Positions 27,595-36,523 are shown, numbered from the stretch's first letter. The stretch is DNA of 64,000 nt from Asanoa sp. WMMD1127 (GCF_029626225.1 NZ_JARUBP010000001.1:4464001-4528000), one strand, 5' to 3'. Notes: generated by a model from the letters alone, not told the origin. Program-made: numbers and translations.

Positions 27595-28362
27595 TCAGCT
27601 CCGCCGCTCGTCGTCGGGGTTCGGCGGCGGGTTCTCGTAGCTCTCGACCAGCGAGCGGATGTCGAGGCGCGGGCCGGTCAGCCGCTGCACCCGGTCGGCC
27701 ATGAGCATGGCGGCCTGCGCGGTCGCGGTCATCACGGTCGTGTGCACGATCCCGGCCAGGGTTGCCGGCTCGTGCCGGAACTGGTCGGCGCCGATGTGCA
27801 CGGCCAGCAGTTCCCCGCCGGCCCGGACCTGCGCTTTCACGCCGCCGTCGGCGGAGCGGGCGGTCGCCGTCAGCTCGGCCAGTGCGGCGCGCAGCTTCGC
27901 GTAGCCGGCCAGCTGCCGTCGCGACTCGTCGCTGAGGCGGCGCAGCACCTCGTCGGCCTGCTGCCCCTCGCCGTCGACCGGACCGTCGGCCCCCAGGTCG
28001 TCGTGTCTCGGCGGCGCCGGGCGCGGCACCTCGGGCAGCTCGCCGCCGAGCATGCCGGGCAGCTCGGTGCGGCCGCGGCCGACGCTGCGGACGGTCTCGG
28101 TGACCGCGCCGATCGCCTCCACCGTGGCCTGCCGGACCGTCTCGACCACCAGCACGCCGAGCCGCTCCGGGCTGTAGCGGTAGGCGGCCCGCCCGAAGCC
28201 CAGCCCGACGATCGCGTTGCCGGGACCCGCGGTGACCTCGACGGCGCCGTCCGGTGTGGAGACCGTGGCCGTCGCCGCGGTCACGGCGTGCCGGAGAGCG
28301 TCGACGGTCTCCTTGAGCTCCGCCGGTGGCATGGGCTGCGGTATCGCGTCGAAGGCGCTCAT
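27595..28362 (-). CDS. Tandem YbaB/EbfC-like protein (two copies fused)
   Basis: This 255-residue protein appears to contain two YbaB/EbfC-like domains. The first (STPDGAVEVTAGPGNAIVGL ... VLVVETVRQATVEA) is near residues 30-95; the second (SADGGVKAQVRAGGELLAVHI ... HTTVMTATAQAAMLM) near 165-235, separated by an acidic Pro-rich linker. YbaB proteins bind DNA as homodimers, so an internal duplication would make an obligate pseudo-dimer; this is an inference. ATG at 28362 (MSAFDAIPQPMPP) is 65 bp after the VWA gene stop on the same strand, suggesting membership of the MoxR/VWA operon. Confidence 0.72.
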   Translation of the reverse strand: MSAFDAIPQPMPPAELKETVDALRHAVTAATATVSTPDGAVEVTAGPGNAIVGLGFGRAAYRYSPERLGVLVVETVRQATVEAIGAVTETVRSVGRGRTELPGMLGGELPEVPRPAPPRHDDLGADGPVDGEGQQADEVLRRLSDESRRQLAGYAKLRAALAELTATARSADGGVKAQVRAGGELLAVHIGADQFRHEPATLAGIVHTTVMTATAQAAMLMADRVQRLTGPRLDIRSLVESYENPPPNPDDERRS

Positions 28363-28426
28363 CAGACCCCCAATTCCGAGCGCGCCGGTCGGGCGGGCAA
28401 ACCCTAGCATCGATCGCGACGCCTGT

Positions 28427-29614
28427 TCATGTTCCGTGTGCCCGCTGTGCCCCCTCCCGTTCCGCGAAAGCCCGCAGGTCGTGCCGCTGGATCGCGGCGG
28501 CCATCAGATCCGGGAAAACGTCGGGAGTGCACGCGAACGCCGGCACGCCGAGCGCCCCGAGCGCGGCCGCGTTGTCGTGGTCGTAGCTGGGCGCCCCGTC
28601 GTCGGAGAGCGCCAGCAGCGCCACGACCTGCACGCCGGCCCCCACCAGATCGGCGACCCGGCGCAACATCTCGTCACGTACGCCGCCTTCGTAAAGGTCG
28701 CTGACCAGCACGAAGATGGTGTCGCGGGGCCGCGTGACCAATCGCTGGCTGTAGGCGATCGCCCGGTTGATGTCGGTGCCCCCGCCGAGTTGGGTGCCGA
28801 ACAGCACCTCGACCGGGTCGCTGAGGTGGTCGGTCAGGTCGACCACGGAGGTGTCGAAGACGACCAACGAGGTGCGCAGCGTACGCAGTGAGGCCAGCAC
28901 CGACGCGAACACTCCCGAGTAGACGACCGACGAGGCCATCGACCCGGACTGGTCGACACAGAGGATCACGTCACGCTGCACGGCGTTCCCGCGGCGGCCG
29001 TAGCCGATCAGCCGCTCCGGCACGACGGTGCGATATTCGGCCTGGTAATGCCGCAGGTTCGCGTGAATCGTGCGGTTCCAGTCGATGTCGCCGTGCCGGG
29101 GACGCTCGATCCGGCTGGCCCGGTTGAGCGCGCCGGTGACGGCCGCGCGTGCCTTCTGCGCGATCCGTTTCTCCAGGTCGTCGACCACCTTGCGGACCAC
29201 CTGGCGAGCCAGGTCGCGGGTCTTGTCGGGCATGACCGAGTTGAGCGACAGCAACGTGCCGACGAGGTGCACGTCCGGCTCGACGGCGGACAGCATCTCG
29301 GGTTCGAGCAGCAGCCGGGTGAGGTTGAGCCGCTCGATGGCGTCGGTCTGCATGACCCGGACAACGCTCTGCGGGAAGTACTCGCGGATGTCGCCCAGCC
29401 AGCGCGCCACCCGCGGGGCGGACGCGCCCAGCCCGCCGGTGCGGCGTTTGCCCTCGGCCTCGCCCTGGCCCTCGCCGTTGGGGCCGCGGTCGTAGAGGGC
29501 AGCCATCGCCGCATCCATCGCGGCGTCACGCCCGCCGGGTTGCCCGAGCGACTCGTCGGCGGGTTCGCCGAGCGCCAACCGCCACCGCCGGCGCCGTTCC
29601 TCCTCAGCGCTCAT
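28427..29614 (-). CDS. VWA-domain protein (CoxE-like), MoxR partner
   Basis: This 395-residue protein carries a C-terminal von Willebrand factor A domain with a complete MIDAS: DQSGSM, then GGGTDI and VSDLYEGG. The N-terminal half is helical and charged (MSAEEERRRRWRLALGE, DKTRDLARQVVRKVVDDLEK). VWA proteins paired with MoxR AAA+ ATPases typically act in metal-cofactor insertion or remodelling of protein complexes. The start ATG overlaps the stop of the preceding repeat ORF (ATGA). The open frame continues upstream through 26-residue repeats, so an N-terminally extended form cannot be excluded. Confidence 0.9.
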   Translation of the reverse strand: MSAEEERRRRWRLALGEPADESLGQPGGRDAAMDAAMAALYDRGPNGEGQGEAEGKRRTGGLGASAPRVARWLGDIREYFPQSVVRVMQTDAIERLNLTRLLLEPEMLSAVEPDVHLVGTLLSLNSVMPDKTRDLARQVVRKVVDDLEKRIAQKARAAVTGALNRASRIERPRHGDIDWNRTIHANLRHYQAEYRTVVPERLIGYGRRGNAVQRDVILCVDQSGSMASSVVYSGVFASVLASLRTLRTSLVVFDTSVVDLTDHLSDPVEVLFGTQLGGGTDINRAIAYSQRLVTRPRDTIFVLVSDLYEGGVRDEMLRRVADLVGAGVQVVALLALSDDGAPSYDHDNAAALGALGVPAFACTPDVFPDLMAAAIQRHDLRAFAEREGAQRAHGT

Positions 29615-29914
29615 CGCCTCTCCCGTCCACCGTGTGCGCCGCGGCGTCGCCCCACGGACCGCGGCGCCGCAGCCGCCGTGCGCGCCGCGCTGACCGCGTC
29701 CTGTTCGCTGTGCCCGGCACAACGTGGCCCCGCGAGTCGCGGCACCGCAGCCACCGGGCGCGCCGCGCTCTCCGCCTCCTGTTCGCTGTGCCCGGCACAG
29801 CGACGCCCCGCGAGTCGCGGCGTCGCGGCCACCGGGCGCGCGGCGTTCATCGCCTTCTTGCCCGCGGCGCGTGGCGTCGCGGACACCGGATGCGCTGCGT
29901 TCATGGCCTTTCCC
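29603..29914 (-). repeat. 78-bp degenerate tandem repeat upstream of the VWA gene
   Basis: Copies begin near 29603, 29681, 29759 and 29837. The two central ones share CTGTTCGCTGTGCCCGGCAC and CCCGCGAGTCGCGGC. The terminal copies are more diverged. The VWA start codon lies within the last copy (GCGCTCATCGCC, parallel to GGCGTTCATCGCC in another copy), so the array appears to be built from the gene's own start region. Confidence 0.75.
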
Positions 29915-30015
29915 GTCCGCGGTGGGCGGCGAAGCGGCGCCCCGTGAGCGGGCGCCTCGCGGCATCCGCGCGCGCGACGGTCGCGGCTCCGGTCGTGGCG
30001 CACCAGCGTCGTCAT
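29611..30015 (-). CDS. Repeat-built small ORF coupled to both neighbours
   Basis: This 134-codon frame starts with an ATG overlapping the DUF5682-like stop (ATGA) and ends with a TGA overlapping the VWA ATG (ATGA). The product is Arg/Ala-rich, starting MTTLVRHDRSRDRRARG, and consists mostly of degenerate 26-residue repeats (ARPVAATPRLAGRRCAGHSE). Third-position GC in one repeat is about 80%, compatible with but not proof of coding. Either it is a real linker gene, or a repeat expansion that pushed apart two originally overlapping genes while keeping translation coupled. No homologue is recognised. Confidence 0.4.
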   Translation of the reverse strand: MTTLVRHDRSRDRRARGCREAPAHGAPLRRPPRTGKAMNAAHPVSATPRAAGKKAMNAARPVAATPRLAGRRCAGHSEQEAESAARPVAAVPRLAGPRCAGHSEQDAVSAARTAAAAPRSVGRRRGAHGGRERR

Positions 30016-32399
30016 TCGATCCTCCTGCCCAAGAGAGTGCTCAGCGTGGGTAGGGCGAGTGCTGCCGTGTCGTGGTCGAGGACCGCGGTGGTGGTGCGGG
30101 CGTTGGCGCCGCCGCCGGCTACGCGTTCGCCGATGCCGCGGCGTTCGCCGGTTGCGAAGGTGCCGAAGGTGCGGCGGAGCAGGGGGAGCACCTCGGCGAA
30201 GGCGTCCGCCGGGATGGCGGCCAGCCACTCGTCGACGAGGGCGAGCAGGTCGTCGTCGTGCATCAGGAGCAGGCCGCCGCCGGCCAGGAAGCCCTCGACC
30301 CAGGCGGCGCCGGTGGCGGCGGGCACGCCGGCGGTCAGCGCGCGGCTCAGGCGCAGGCCCGCGTCCTTCGTGGACAGTCGGCCGGCGTCGTGGAGGAGCC
30401 GGGTGAGCCGGCCCGCGAGCAGGCCGTGCAGGTCGTCGCGGGTGGTCATGGCGGTGAGGGTGTCGAGCCACCGGGTGCGTTCGGCTTCGTCGCCGAGCAG
30501 GGACACCGCCGAGTGCACCGCGTCGATCCGGTCGCGTAGCTCGGCCGCCGCCTCGTCCGACAGGCTCGATGCGGCCGGCGGCAGCGCGGCGTAGATGCGG
30601 GCCAGCAGGCCACGGACGACCGCGGCCACGGACGCGACGTCGGAGCGGCGTACGTCGCCGTAGCGGACCGTGCGGGCCAGCGCGGGGATCGCGGCCATCA
30701 GGTGGGTCACGTCGGCGTCTTCGGCGGCGCGGGCGTCGAGGGCGCGGAGCACCGCGGGCCGCGCCCCGGGCAGGTCGGCGAGCAGGCAGGTCTCCAGCAA
30801 CGCCGTGACCTCGGCCAGGGTGGTCGCCTTCGCGGCCGCGGTGGTGACCTGGGCGGTCGCCGCGCCGACCACGGTCGTGCCGTAGCCGCTCGCCTCCACC
30901 AGCCGGATCGAGAACTCGGGCTGCCAGCGCAGGGCCCACTCCTCGCGGAACGTACCGGTGCTGCCGCGCCGCTCTTCCGGCTCGCCCCACGGCACGTCGA
31001 GGCAGCGAAGCTGGTGCAGCAGGTGGCTGCGGGCGAGGTCGGTGTCCTTGCGCAGGTCGAGGTCGAGCGCCCGATCGAGGGCCGACGGCTTCAGGCGCGC
31101 GGCGCGCTGGCGGGCTTCGAGGTCGCGGGCGAGCGGCACGGTGGGTACGCCCTCCGGCACCTCGCCCAGCCGTTCGCCGACGACCAGCCGGCGGCCGATC
31201 AGCTGGAGCCGCAGGTCGTCGCCCTCGCAGAGCACGGCGCCGGCGGCGTCGGTGACCTCGGCCAGCCCGGCGAGCGGCCGGCCGCGCATCGTGGCCAGCG
31301 CCTCCGCGAGCCGCGTCGCCTCGATCACGTGGGCCGGCGACGTGTCGACACCCTCCTCGCGGAGCACCCCGGCGGCGCCGACGAGCCAGCGGGGCACCAC
31401 CTCGTCGCTGGTCGTGAACAGGTGGTGGTACCACCCCGGCGAGTCGACCCCCGCTCCGTAGCCCTGCCACGACGCCAGCCGCCCATAGGTCCACGGCACC
31501 CAGGTGAACCGCACCTTCCCGCGCCGCCGGCCCCCCTTGAGCAACGCCGCGTCGTGGGCGGCGGTGACCTTGGCGCTCAACGCCGGCACGTGCCACGCGC
31601 CGCAGACCACCGCGATCTGGTCGTGCTCCTTGCGCACCTGGCGCAGCACGGTCCGCATGTGCGCCTCGCGCACGAGGTCGTACGGGTCCTCCAGCGCACC
31701 GGACCGGACCGCGGTCATGGCCTCTTCGATCGCCTCGAACGCCGGCGCCTGCCGGTGCTCGACGACGTCCTCCCACCAGCGCTCCGGGTCGTCATAGCCC
31801 GCGGCCGCCGCCAACTCACCGATGGGATCCACCGGCCGCAGCTCCGGCGCCGGCGGTCCCGGCATGGGCCCGTCGTCCTCTTCCGACTCGTCAGAGTCGC
31901 CCACCGCACCCTCTCCGGGACCGCCGCCCGCATCCGTGTCAGCCGCGTTCGCGATCGCCGCGCCCGCAACCGGCCCACCCGGCGTGTCCGATGTGGAGTC
32001 AGCTGGTTCGCCGTTCGACGGCGGCTCGTCAGTTGCCTGGTCGTCGGGATCGGGCTCGGGCCGGGCGGCTTTCGGGCGCGGGGTGGTGAGGCGGTGGGCG
32101 AAGGGCAGGTCGAAGAAGCGGACCGGGACGCCGTTGGTGACCGCCCATCGGATCGCCTGCCATTCCGGCGAGAAGACGGCGAACGGCCAGAAGGCCGCGC
32201 GGCGGGGGTTGTCGGCCGCGTAGCCGAGGAGGGCGACCGGTGGGCGCAGGCGGTCGTCGGCGACCCACTGGATCAGGTCGTCGGCCTCGGGCGGGCCCTC
32301 GACGAGCAGGATGTCGGGTCGTTGTTCTTCGAGGGCGCGTACGACCGCACGGGCCGAGCCTGGCCCGTGGTGGCGGATGCCGTAGTAGCGCTCAGGCAT
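30012..32399 (-). CDS. DUF5682-like protein, part of the MoxR/VWA operon
   Basis: This 795-residue protein begins MPERYYGIRHHGPGSARAV and has VEGPPEADDLIQWV and VVCGAWHVPALSAKV. These His/Glu-bearing motifs recall the TraB/ChaN/erythromycin-esterase-like superfamily and match proteins annotated DUF5682 beside MoxR genes; the assignment is from memory of the family. An acidic Pro/Gly/Asp-rich linker (near residues 115-180) separates the N-terminal part from a long helical C-terminal region. Its start overlaps the MoxR gene by 8 bp and its stop overlaps the next ORF. The biochemical role is unknown. Confidence 0.75.
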   Translation of the reverse strand: MPERYYGIRHHGPGSARAVVRALEEQRPDILLVEGPPEADDLIQWVADDRLRPPVALLGYAADNPRRAAFWPFAVFSPEWQAIRWAVTNGVPVRFFDLPFAHRLTTPRPKAARPEPDPDDQATDEPPSNGEPADSTSDTPGGPVAGAAIANAADTDAGGGPGEGAVGDSDESEEDDGPMPGPPAPELRPVDPIGELAAAAGYDDPERWWEDVVEHRQAPAFEAIEEAMTAVRSGALEDPYDLVREAHMRTVLRQVRKEHDQIAVVCGAWHVPALSAKVTAAHDAALLKGGRRRGKVRFTWVPWTYGRLASWQGYGAGVDSPGWYHHLFTTSDEVVPRWLVGAAGVLREEGVDTSPAHVIEATRLAEALATMRGRPLAGLAEVTDAAGAVLCEGDDLRLQLIGRRLVVGERLGEVPEGVPTVPLARDLEARQRAARLKPSALDRALDLDLRKDTDLARSHLLHQLRCLDVPWGEPEERRGSTGTFREEWALRWQPEFSIRLVEASGYGTTVVGAATAQVTTAAAKATTLAEVTALLETCLLADLPGARPAVLRALDARAAEDADVTHLMAAIPALARTVRYGDVRRSDVASVAAVVRGLLARIYAALPPAASSLSDEAAAELRDRIDAVHSAVSLLGDEAERTRWLDTLTAMTTRDDLHGLLAGRLTRLLHDAGRLSTKDAGLRLSRALTAGVPAATGAAWVEGFLAGGGLLLMHDDDLLALVDEWLAAIPADAFAEVLPLLRRTFGTFATGERRGIGERVAGGGANARTTTAVLDHDTAALALPTLSTLLGRRIE

Positions 32400-33453
32400 C
32401 GCGGGCGGCTCGGTAGAAGTCGGCCCAGCCGGGGCGTTCGCGGACGACGGTCTCCAGGTATTCGCGCCACACGACGCGGTCGGAGACCGGGTCCTTGACG
32501 ACGGCGCCGACGATGCCCGAGGCGACGTCGCCGGCGCGCAGCACGCCGTCGCCGAAGTGGGCGGCCAGCGCGATGCCGTTGGTGACCACCGAGATGGCCT
32601 CGGCGGTCGACATCGTGCCGGTCGGCGACTTGAGCTTGGTGCGGCCGTCGTCGGTCTGCCCGTCGCGTAGCTCGCGGAACACCGTGACGACCCGGCGGAT
32701 CTCGTCGAGCGCCGTCGTCGTCTCCGGCAGGTCGAGGGAACGCCCGAGTTGGGCCACCCGCCGGGTGACGATGTCGATCTCCTCGTCGACGGTGGCCGGG
32801 ACCGGCAGGACGACGGTGTTGAACCGTCGCCGGAGCGCGCTCGACAGCTCGTTGACCCCGCGGTCGCGGTCGTTGGCGGTGGCGATCACGTTGAAGCCGC
32901 GTTGGGCCTGGACCTCGGTGTTGAGCTCCGGGATCGGCAGGGTCTTCTCGGACAGGATGGTGATCAGGGCGTCCTGGACGTCGGAGGGCACCCGGGTCAG
33001 CTCCTCGACCCGGGCGATCGTGCCGCCCTCCATCGCGCGCAGCACCGGGCTCGGCACCAGGGCGGCCTCGGACGGGCCTTCGGACAGGAGGCGCGCGTAG
33101 TTCCAGCCGTAGCGGATCGCCTCTTCGGGCGTGCCGGCGGTGCCTTGGACGAGCAATGTGGAGTCGCCCGAGATCGCTGCCGCCAGATGCTCGGAGACCC
33201 AGGTCTTGGCCGTGCCGGGCACGCCGAGCAGGAGCAGCGCCCGGTCGGTGGCGAGGGTGGCCACGGCCACCTCCATCAAGCGGCGCGAGCCGACGTATTT
33301 CGGTGTGATCTTGCCGCCGTCGCCCAGCAGGTAGGTGACCACCGCCTGCGGCGACAACCGCCAGCCCGGCGGGCGCGAGCGGTCGTCGTCGGCGGCCAGC
33401 GCGGCCAGCTCTTCGGCGTAGAACTGTTCCGCGTGCGGACGCAGGGCGGTCAT
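32392..33453 (-). CDS. MoxR-family AAA+ ATPase
   Basis: This 353-residue ATPase has Walker A LLGVPGTAKTWVSEHLA (near residues 69-85), a Walker B region GGTIARVEELTRVPSD, sensor 1 FNVIATANDRDRGVNE and the arginine-finger region LRRRFNTVVLPVP. This is the MoxR subgroup, AAA+ chaperones that work with VWA proteins. ATG at 33453 overlaps the stop of the SWIM gene (ATGA). It is the presumed motor of the operon. Confidence 0.93.
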   Translation of the reverse strand: MTALRPHAEQFYAEELAALAADDDRSRPPGWRLSPQAVVTYLLGDGGKITPKYVGSRRLMEVAVATLATDRALLLLGVPGTAKTWVSEHLAAAISGDSTLLVQGTAGTPEEAIRYGWNYARLLSEGPSEAALVPSPVLRAMEGGTIARVEELTRVPSDVQDALITILSEKTLPIPELNTEVQAQRGFNVIATANDRDRGVNELSSALRRRFNTVVLPVPATVDEEIDIVTRRVAQLGRSLDLPETTTALDEIRRVVTVFRELRDGQTDDGRTKLKSPTGTMSTAEAISVVTNGIALAAHFGDGVLRAGDVASGIVGAVVKDPVSDRVVWREYLETVVRERPGWADFYRAARDA

Positions 33454-36443
33454 GCGAACTCCTCGATCATGTCGTTGCGGAAGCCGAGCACGGCGGCGAG
33501 CTGGGCGAGGTAGCGGGCGGAACGGCGGCCTTCGGGCAGACCGTCCAGCGAGCGGACGAGCGCCTCGACCCGGCCGACGAACGAGGTGGGCATGGCCGGC
33601 ATCGCCAGCCGGCACAGCTCGGACAGCTGCCAGGCGTTGTCGGGCGCCAGCACGGCCATGGCCCGCAGCGCGGCCGACGCGAGCTCGTCGGACCAGTCGT
33701 CGGCGCAGAAGTGCAGCAGCCGGATGCCGGCGGCGGTGTCGCGCCGCAGGGCCGCGGCGACCCGCCGCCCGCGGTCGGCGGCCGGGAGCACCTCGAGCAG
33801 CGGCCAGGTCAGCCGGTCGCCCAGGCCGTCGCCGTTGGGCGACGGGGGCGCCGTGTCGGCGAGGTCGAGCAGCGCGGCCGCCCAGCCGGCATCGCGCTGG
33901 GCCGCCGTGGCTCGGGCGAGCCCCCGCAACAGGACCGGCTGCCAGCCGTCGGCGACCGGCAGGGCCAGCACCTCGCGCGGGCCACGACCGGTCAATGTGG
34001 ACCAGAACGACAGCGGCGTCGCCGAGACGACCTCTTCCAGCAGCCAGGCGCCGAGGCCGACGCCGCGCGGCGGTGACGGGTCGACGTCGTCGCGGAGCAT
34101 CGGGCCGTCGATGGTGGTCGGCGCGGTGACGGTGAGCGAGCCGTCGGCGAAGTGGACGCTGGCCGCCGTGCGCGCCGCCATCCGCTCCCCGAGGGCGGAA
34201 CCGGGCAGCTTGCGCAGCAGCTCCGCGGCCACCTGACGGATCTCGCGGCGCCGGTCGTCGAGCGCGTGCTCGATCAGCGCCTCGTCGCGGCGGTCCAGAC
34301 CGGTCTCGAGCGCGCCGAGCAGCAGCACGCGGTCGTGCGGCGGTTCGGCGTCGAAGGTCTCGGCCAGCAGGTCGAGGCCCTTGGCCGGGTCGGTCGCGCG
34401 CAGCGCCACCAGGTAGGCCAGCCGTTCGCCGGGCGTGCCGGTCAACCAGTCCTGCGGGTCGGCGGTCTCCGCTTCGCCCCCCACGTCACGGAAGTAGCGC
34501 CACTCGCTCTGCCGCTGGGCGAGCCACGGCCCGCGCCGCCCGGCGACGACACCGAGCGCGGGCCGCAGCGCCGTGTCGCGCCGGCCGAGATCGAGCAGCA
34601 GCGGCAGCGTCTCCGGCGGCACGAGCAGCTGGCGCCTGCCGGCCTCCAGCAGCCACTGCCCGAGCACCGCCCGTTGCGCCGGACCGCCCCAGCCCGTCGC
34701 GCCGTCGGTGAGCAGGACGTCGAGCCGCTCGGCTGCGGCCGGCGGGACGATCGGTCGCGCCTCGTCGGGTGCGGGCGCGATCGTCGGGCGGCCCGCCAAC
34801 GGTGTCTCGCCGGCCCGCCGGTAGGTCAGCGCCACCGCGGACGCCTCCAGCAGGGCGCGCGCCGAACCGCCCGAGCCGACCCAGGAACGATCGGCATCGT
34901 CGGGCACCAGATCCGTGGCGGGCGGCGCTACGCCGGCGGGCTCGTCGCCGCCGCCGAACGGCACCGGAGAGTGCAGGCCGCGGGGCACGGAGAGGGCCAG
35001 CCGATGGCCGCCGCCGACGTCGATGCGCTCCGCCGACCACGGGCGGCGGGCCGTGCCCACCAGCGCCGCCGACAGCAGGTCGGACGGCAGCTCGGGCGGC
35101 CCGCCCGGCGCGACCCGCGGCTCACCGGGCAGCGCGGGCACATGCCGCCCCTGCGGCCAGGCGGCGAGCGGCCGGAAGCCGCCGTGCCCGTATTCGCCGG
35201 CCACCACCACCGGCCGGGCTCCGGCGGCGGCGATCAGCCAGAACGGTCGCTCGTCGTCGGGATGCAGGGCCACCGCGTCACCGGCCGGATCGACCAGGCG
35301 GCCCTCGTCGGTCGGGACCACGTCGGCGAGCAGCATCGGGGTCGACTCGCGCCAGGGCTCGGCCGCCACCGCGCGGGCATGGTCGGCCACCGCGGCCCGC
35401 ACGGGAACCGCTCCGACGGGCGCCAGGGCCGGCTCGGGCGGGCCGTAGCGCGCCTTGACCAACGCCCGCCGTGGAACGGCAGCGGGATAGAAGCAGAGGC
35501 CGGCGTCGACCACCGTGCCGGGCTCGAGGTCGGCGGGCAGCGTGCCGCCGGTCGGCGCGAACGCCAGGACCAGCGCGAACTGACCCGTCTGCCGGCCGCG
35601 TAGCCACGTGCGGCGGCTGGTCAGTCGGTCGTCGGCCGCGTCGAACCGGCCCAGCACCTCCCAGTGGTCGCGCACCTCGGGCTCGGCCAGCACGTCGTCG
35701 GTTGCGACCGGGTAGCCGACGCGGGTGCGGACGGTCGCCGCGAGGCCCGGCGGCAGCGACGGGAGCCGGCCGTGCGCGACGATCAACAGCCTGAGCAGCG
35801 CGAACTCGCCCAGCAGCCGGTCGGCCCAGTTGGCGCCGACGCCGACCACCCAACCGAGCCGGCGGACCGCCCCGGCGATGCCCGGGGCCTGCGCGTCGAC
35901 CAGGCGGGCGGCCATGGTCTGGAACGGGCGGTAACCCGACTGCTCGGTGGCGGCCAGCCCCTGCTCGATCTGGTCGGCCAGCCAGCGGTCGAGCTCGGTC
36001 AGACCCGCCTCGACCCGCTCAGCCCGCTGCTGGACGCGGCGCGCCGCGGCGGCGGGGTCGGCCAGACCTTCGCCCGGCGCCCGCGGCGAGCGTGCCGGCC
36101 GCGTGGCCCGCGCCGCCCGGTCGGCCTGCCACTCGGTCGCCCAGTCGGGTGCCTCGGGATCGTCGGGAACACCGCCGTTGGCCCAGCGCAGCAGCAACCC
36201 GAGGGTGTGTTTGCAGGGGATCTTGCGGCTCGGGCAGGTGCACCGGTAGGCGGGGCCGGTCAGGTCGACGCTCACCTGGTAGGGCCGCGAACCGGACCCC
36301 CGGCACAAGCCCCACAACATGTCGTCGAACCGGCCCTGTCCCGCCCAGTGCGCGGCGGTGATCAGGCCGCGAGCGCTCTTGGCCGCGCCCTGGTCGGGCG
36401 CGAGCGAGAGCACCTTGTCGGGAGACCAGCGTTCGACGGACAC
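33450..36443 (-). CDS. SWIM zinc-finger protein fused to a large C-terminal region
   Basis: This 997-residue protein starts VSVERWSPDKVLSLAPD and has a SWIM finger YRCTCPSRKIPCKHTLGLLL (near residues 67-86: CxC, then CxH). The half after about residue 445 begins LLSAALVGTARRPW, resembling the separate DUF5691-type protein I recall in related operons, so this may be a fusion; that is inference. GTG at 36443 is preferred since TAAGG lies about 8 bases upstream. It is the first gene of the minus-strand operon and is divergent from aspS. SWIM fingers usually bind DNA or proteins. Confidence 0.85.
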   Translation of the reverse strand: MSVERWSPDKVLSLAPDQGAAKSARGLITAAHWAGQGRFDDMLWGLCRGSGSRPYQVSVDLTGPAYRCTCPSRKIPCKHTLGLLLRWANGGVPDDPEAPDWATEWQADRAARATRPARSPRAPGEGLADPAAAARRVQQRAERVEAGLTELDRWLADQIEQGLAATEQSGYRPFQTMAARLVDAQAPGIAGAVRRLGWVVGVGANWADRLLGEFALLRLLIVAHGRLPSLPPGLAATVRTRVGYPVATDDVLAEPEVRDHWEVLGRFDAADDRLTSRRTWLRGRQTGQFALVLAFAPTGGTLPADLEPGTVVDAGLCFYPAAVPRRALVKARYGPPEPALAPVGAVPVRAAVADHARAVAAEPWRESTPMLLADVVPTDEGRLVDPAGDAVALHPDDERPFWLIAAAGARPVVVAGEYGHGGFRPLAAWPQGRHVPALPGEPRVAPGGPPELPSDLLSAALVGTARRPWSAERIDVGGGHRLALSVPRGLHSPVPFGGGDEPAGVAPPATDLVPDDADRSWVGSGGSARALLEASAVALTYRRAGETPLAGRPTIAPAPDEARPIVPPAAAERLDVLLTDGATGWGGPAQRAVLGQWLLEAGRRQLLVPPETLPLLLDLGRRDTALRPALGVVAGRRGPWLAQRQSEWRYFRDVGGEAETADPQDWLTGTPGERLAYLVALRATDPAKGLDLLAETFDAEPPHDRVLLLGALETGLDRRDEALIEHALDDRRREIRQVAAELLRKLPGSALGERMAARTAASVHFADGSLTVTAPTTIDGPMLRDDVDPSPPRGVGLGAWLLEEVVSATPLSFWSTLTGRGPREVLALPVADGWQPVLLRGLARATAAQRDAGWAAALLDLADTAPPSPNGDGLGDRLTWPLLEVLPAADRGRRVAAALRRDTAAGIRLLHFCADDWSDELASAALRAMAVLAPDNAWQLSELCRLAMPAMPTSFVGRVEALVRSLDGLPEGRRSARYLAQLAAVLGFRNDMIEEFA

Positions 36444-36479
36444 GCGCAAACCTTAGAACTCATGTACGACGAAAATATG

Positions 36480-36523
36480 CGGCCTGTGGATAACTCGAGA
36501 CACCAAACCTTATCCACAGGCCG
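36480..36523. promoter_or_regulatory. Inverted pair of perfect DnaA boxes between the SWIM gene and aspS
   Basis: CGGCCTGTGGATAA (36480-36493) and TTATCCACAGGCCG (36510-36523) are exact reverse complements of 14 bp, separated by 16 bp. Each contains the DnaA box TTATCCACA (reverse at 36485-36493, forward at 36510-36518). The block lies about 85 bp before aspS and 37 bp before the SWIM gene start, next to a short AT-rich stretch (GAAAATAT). DnaA binding is a prediction. Confidence 0.75.
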
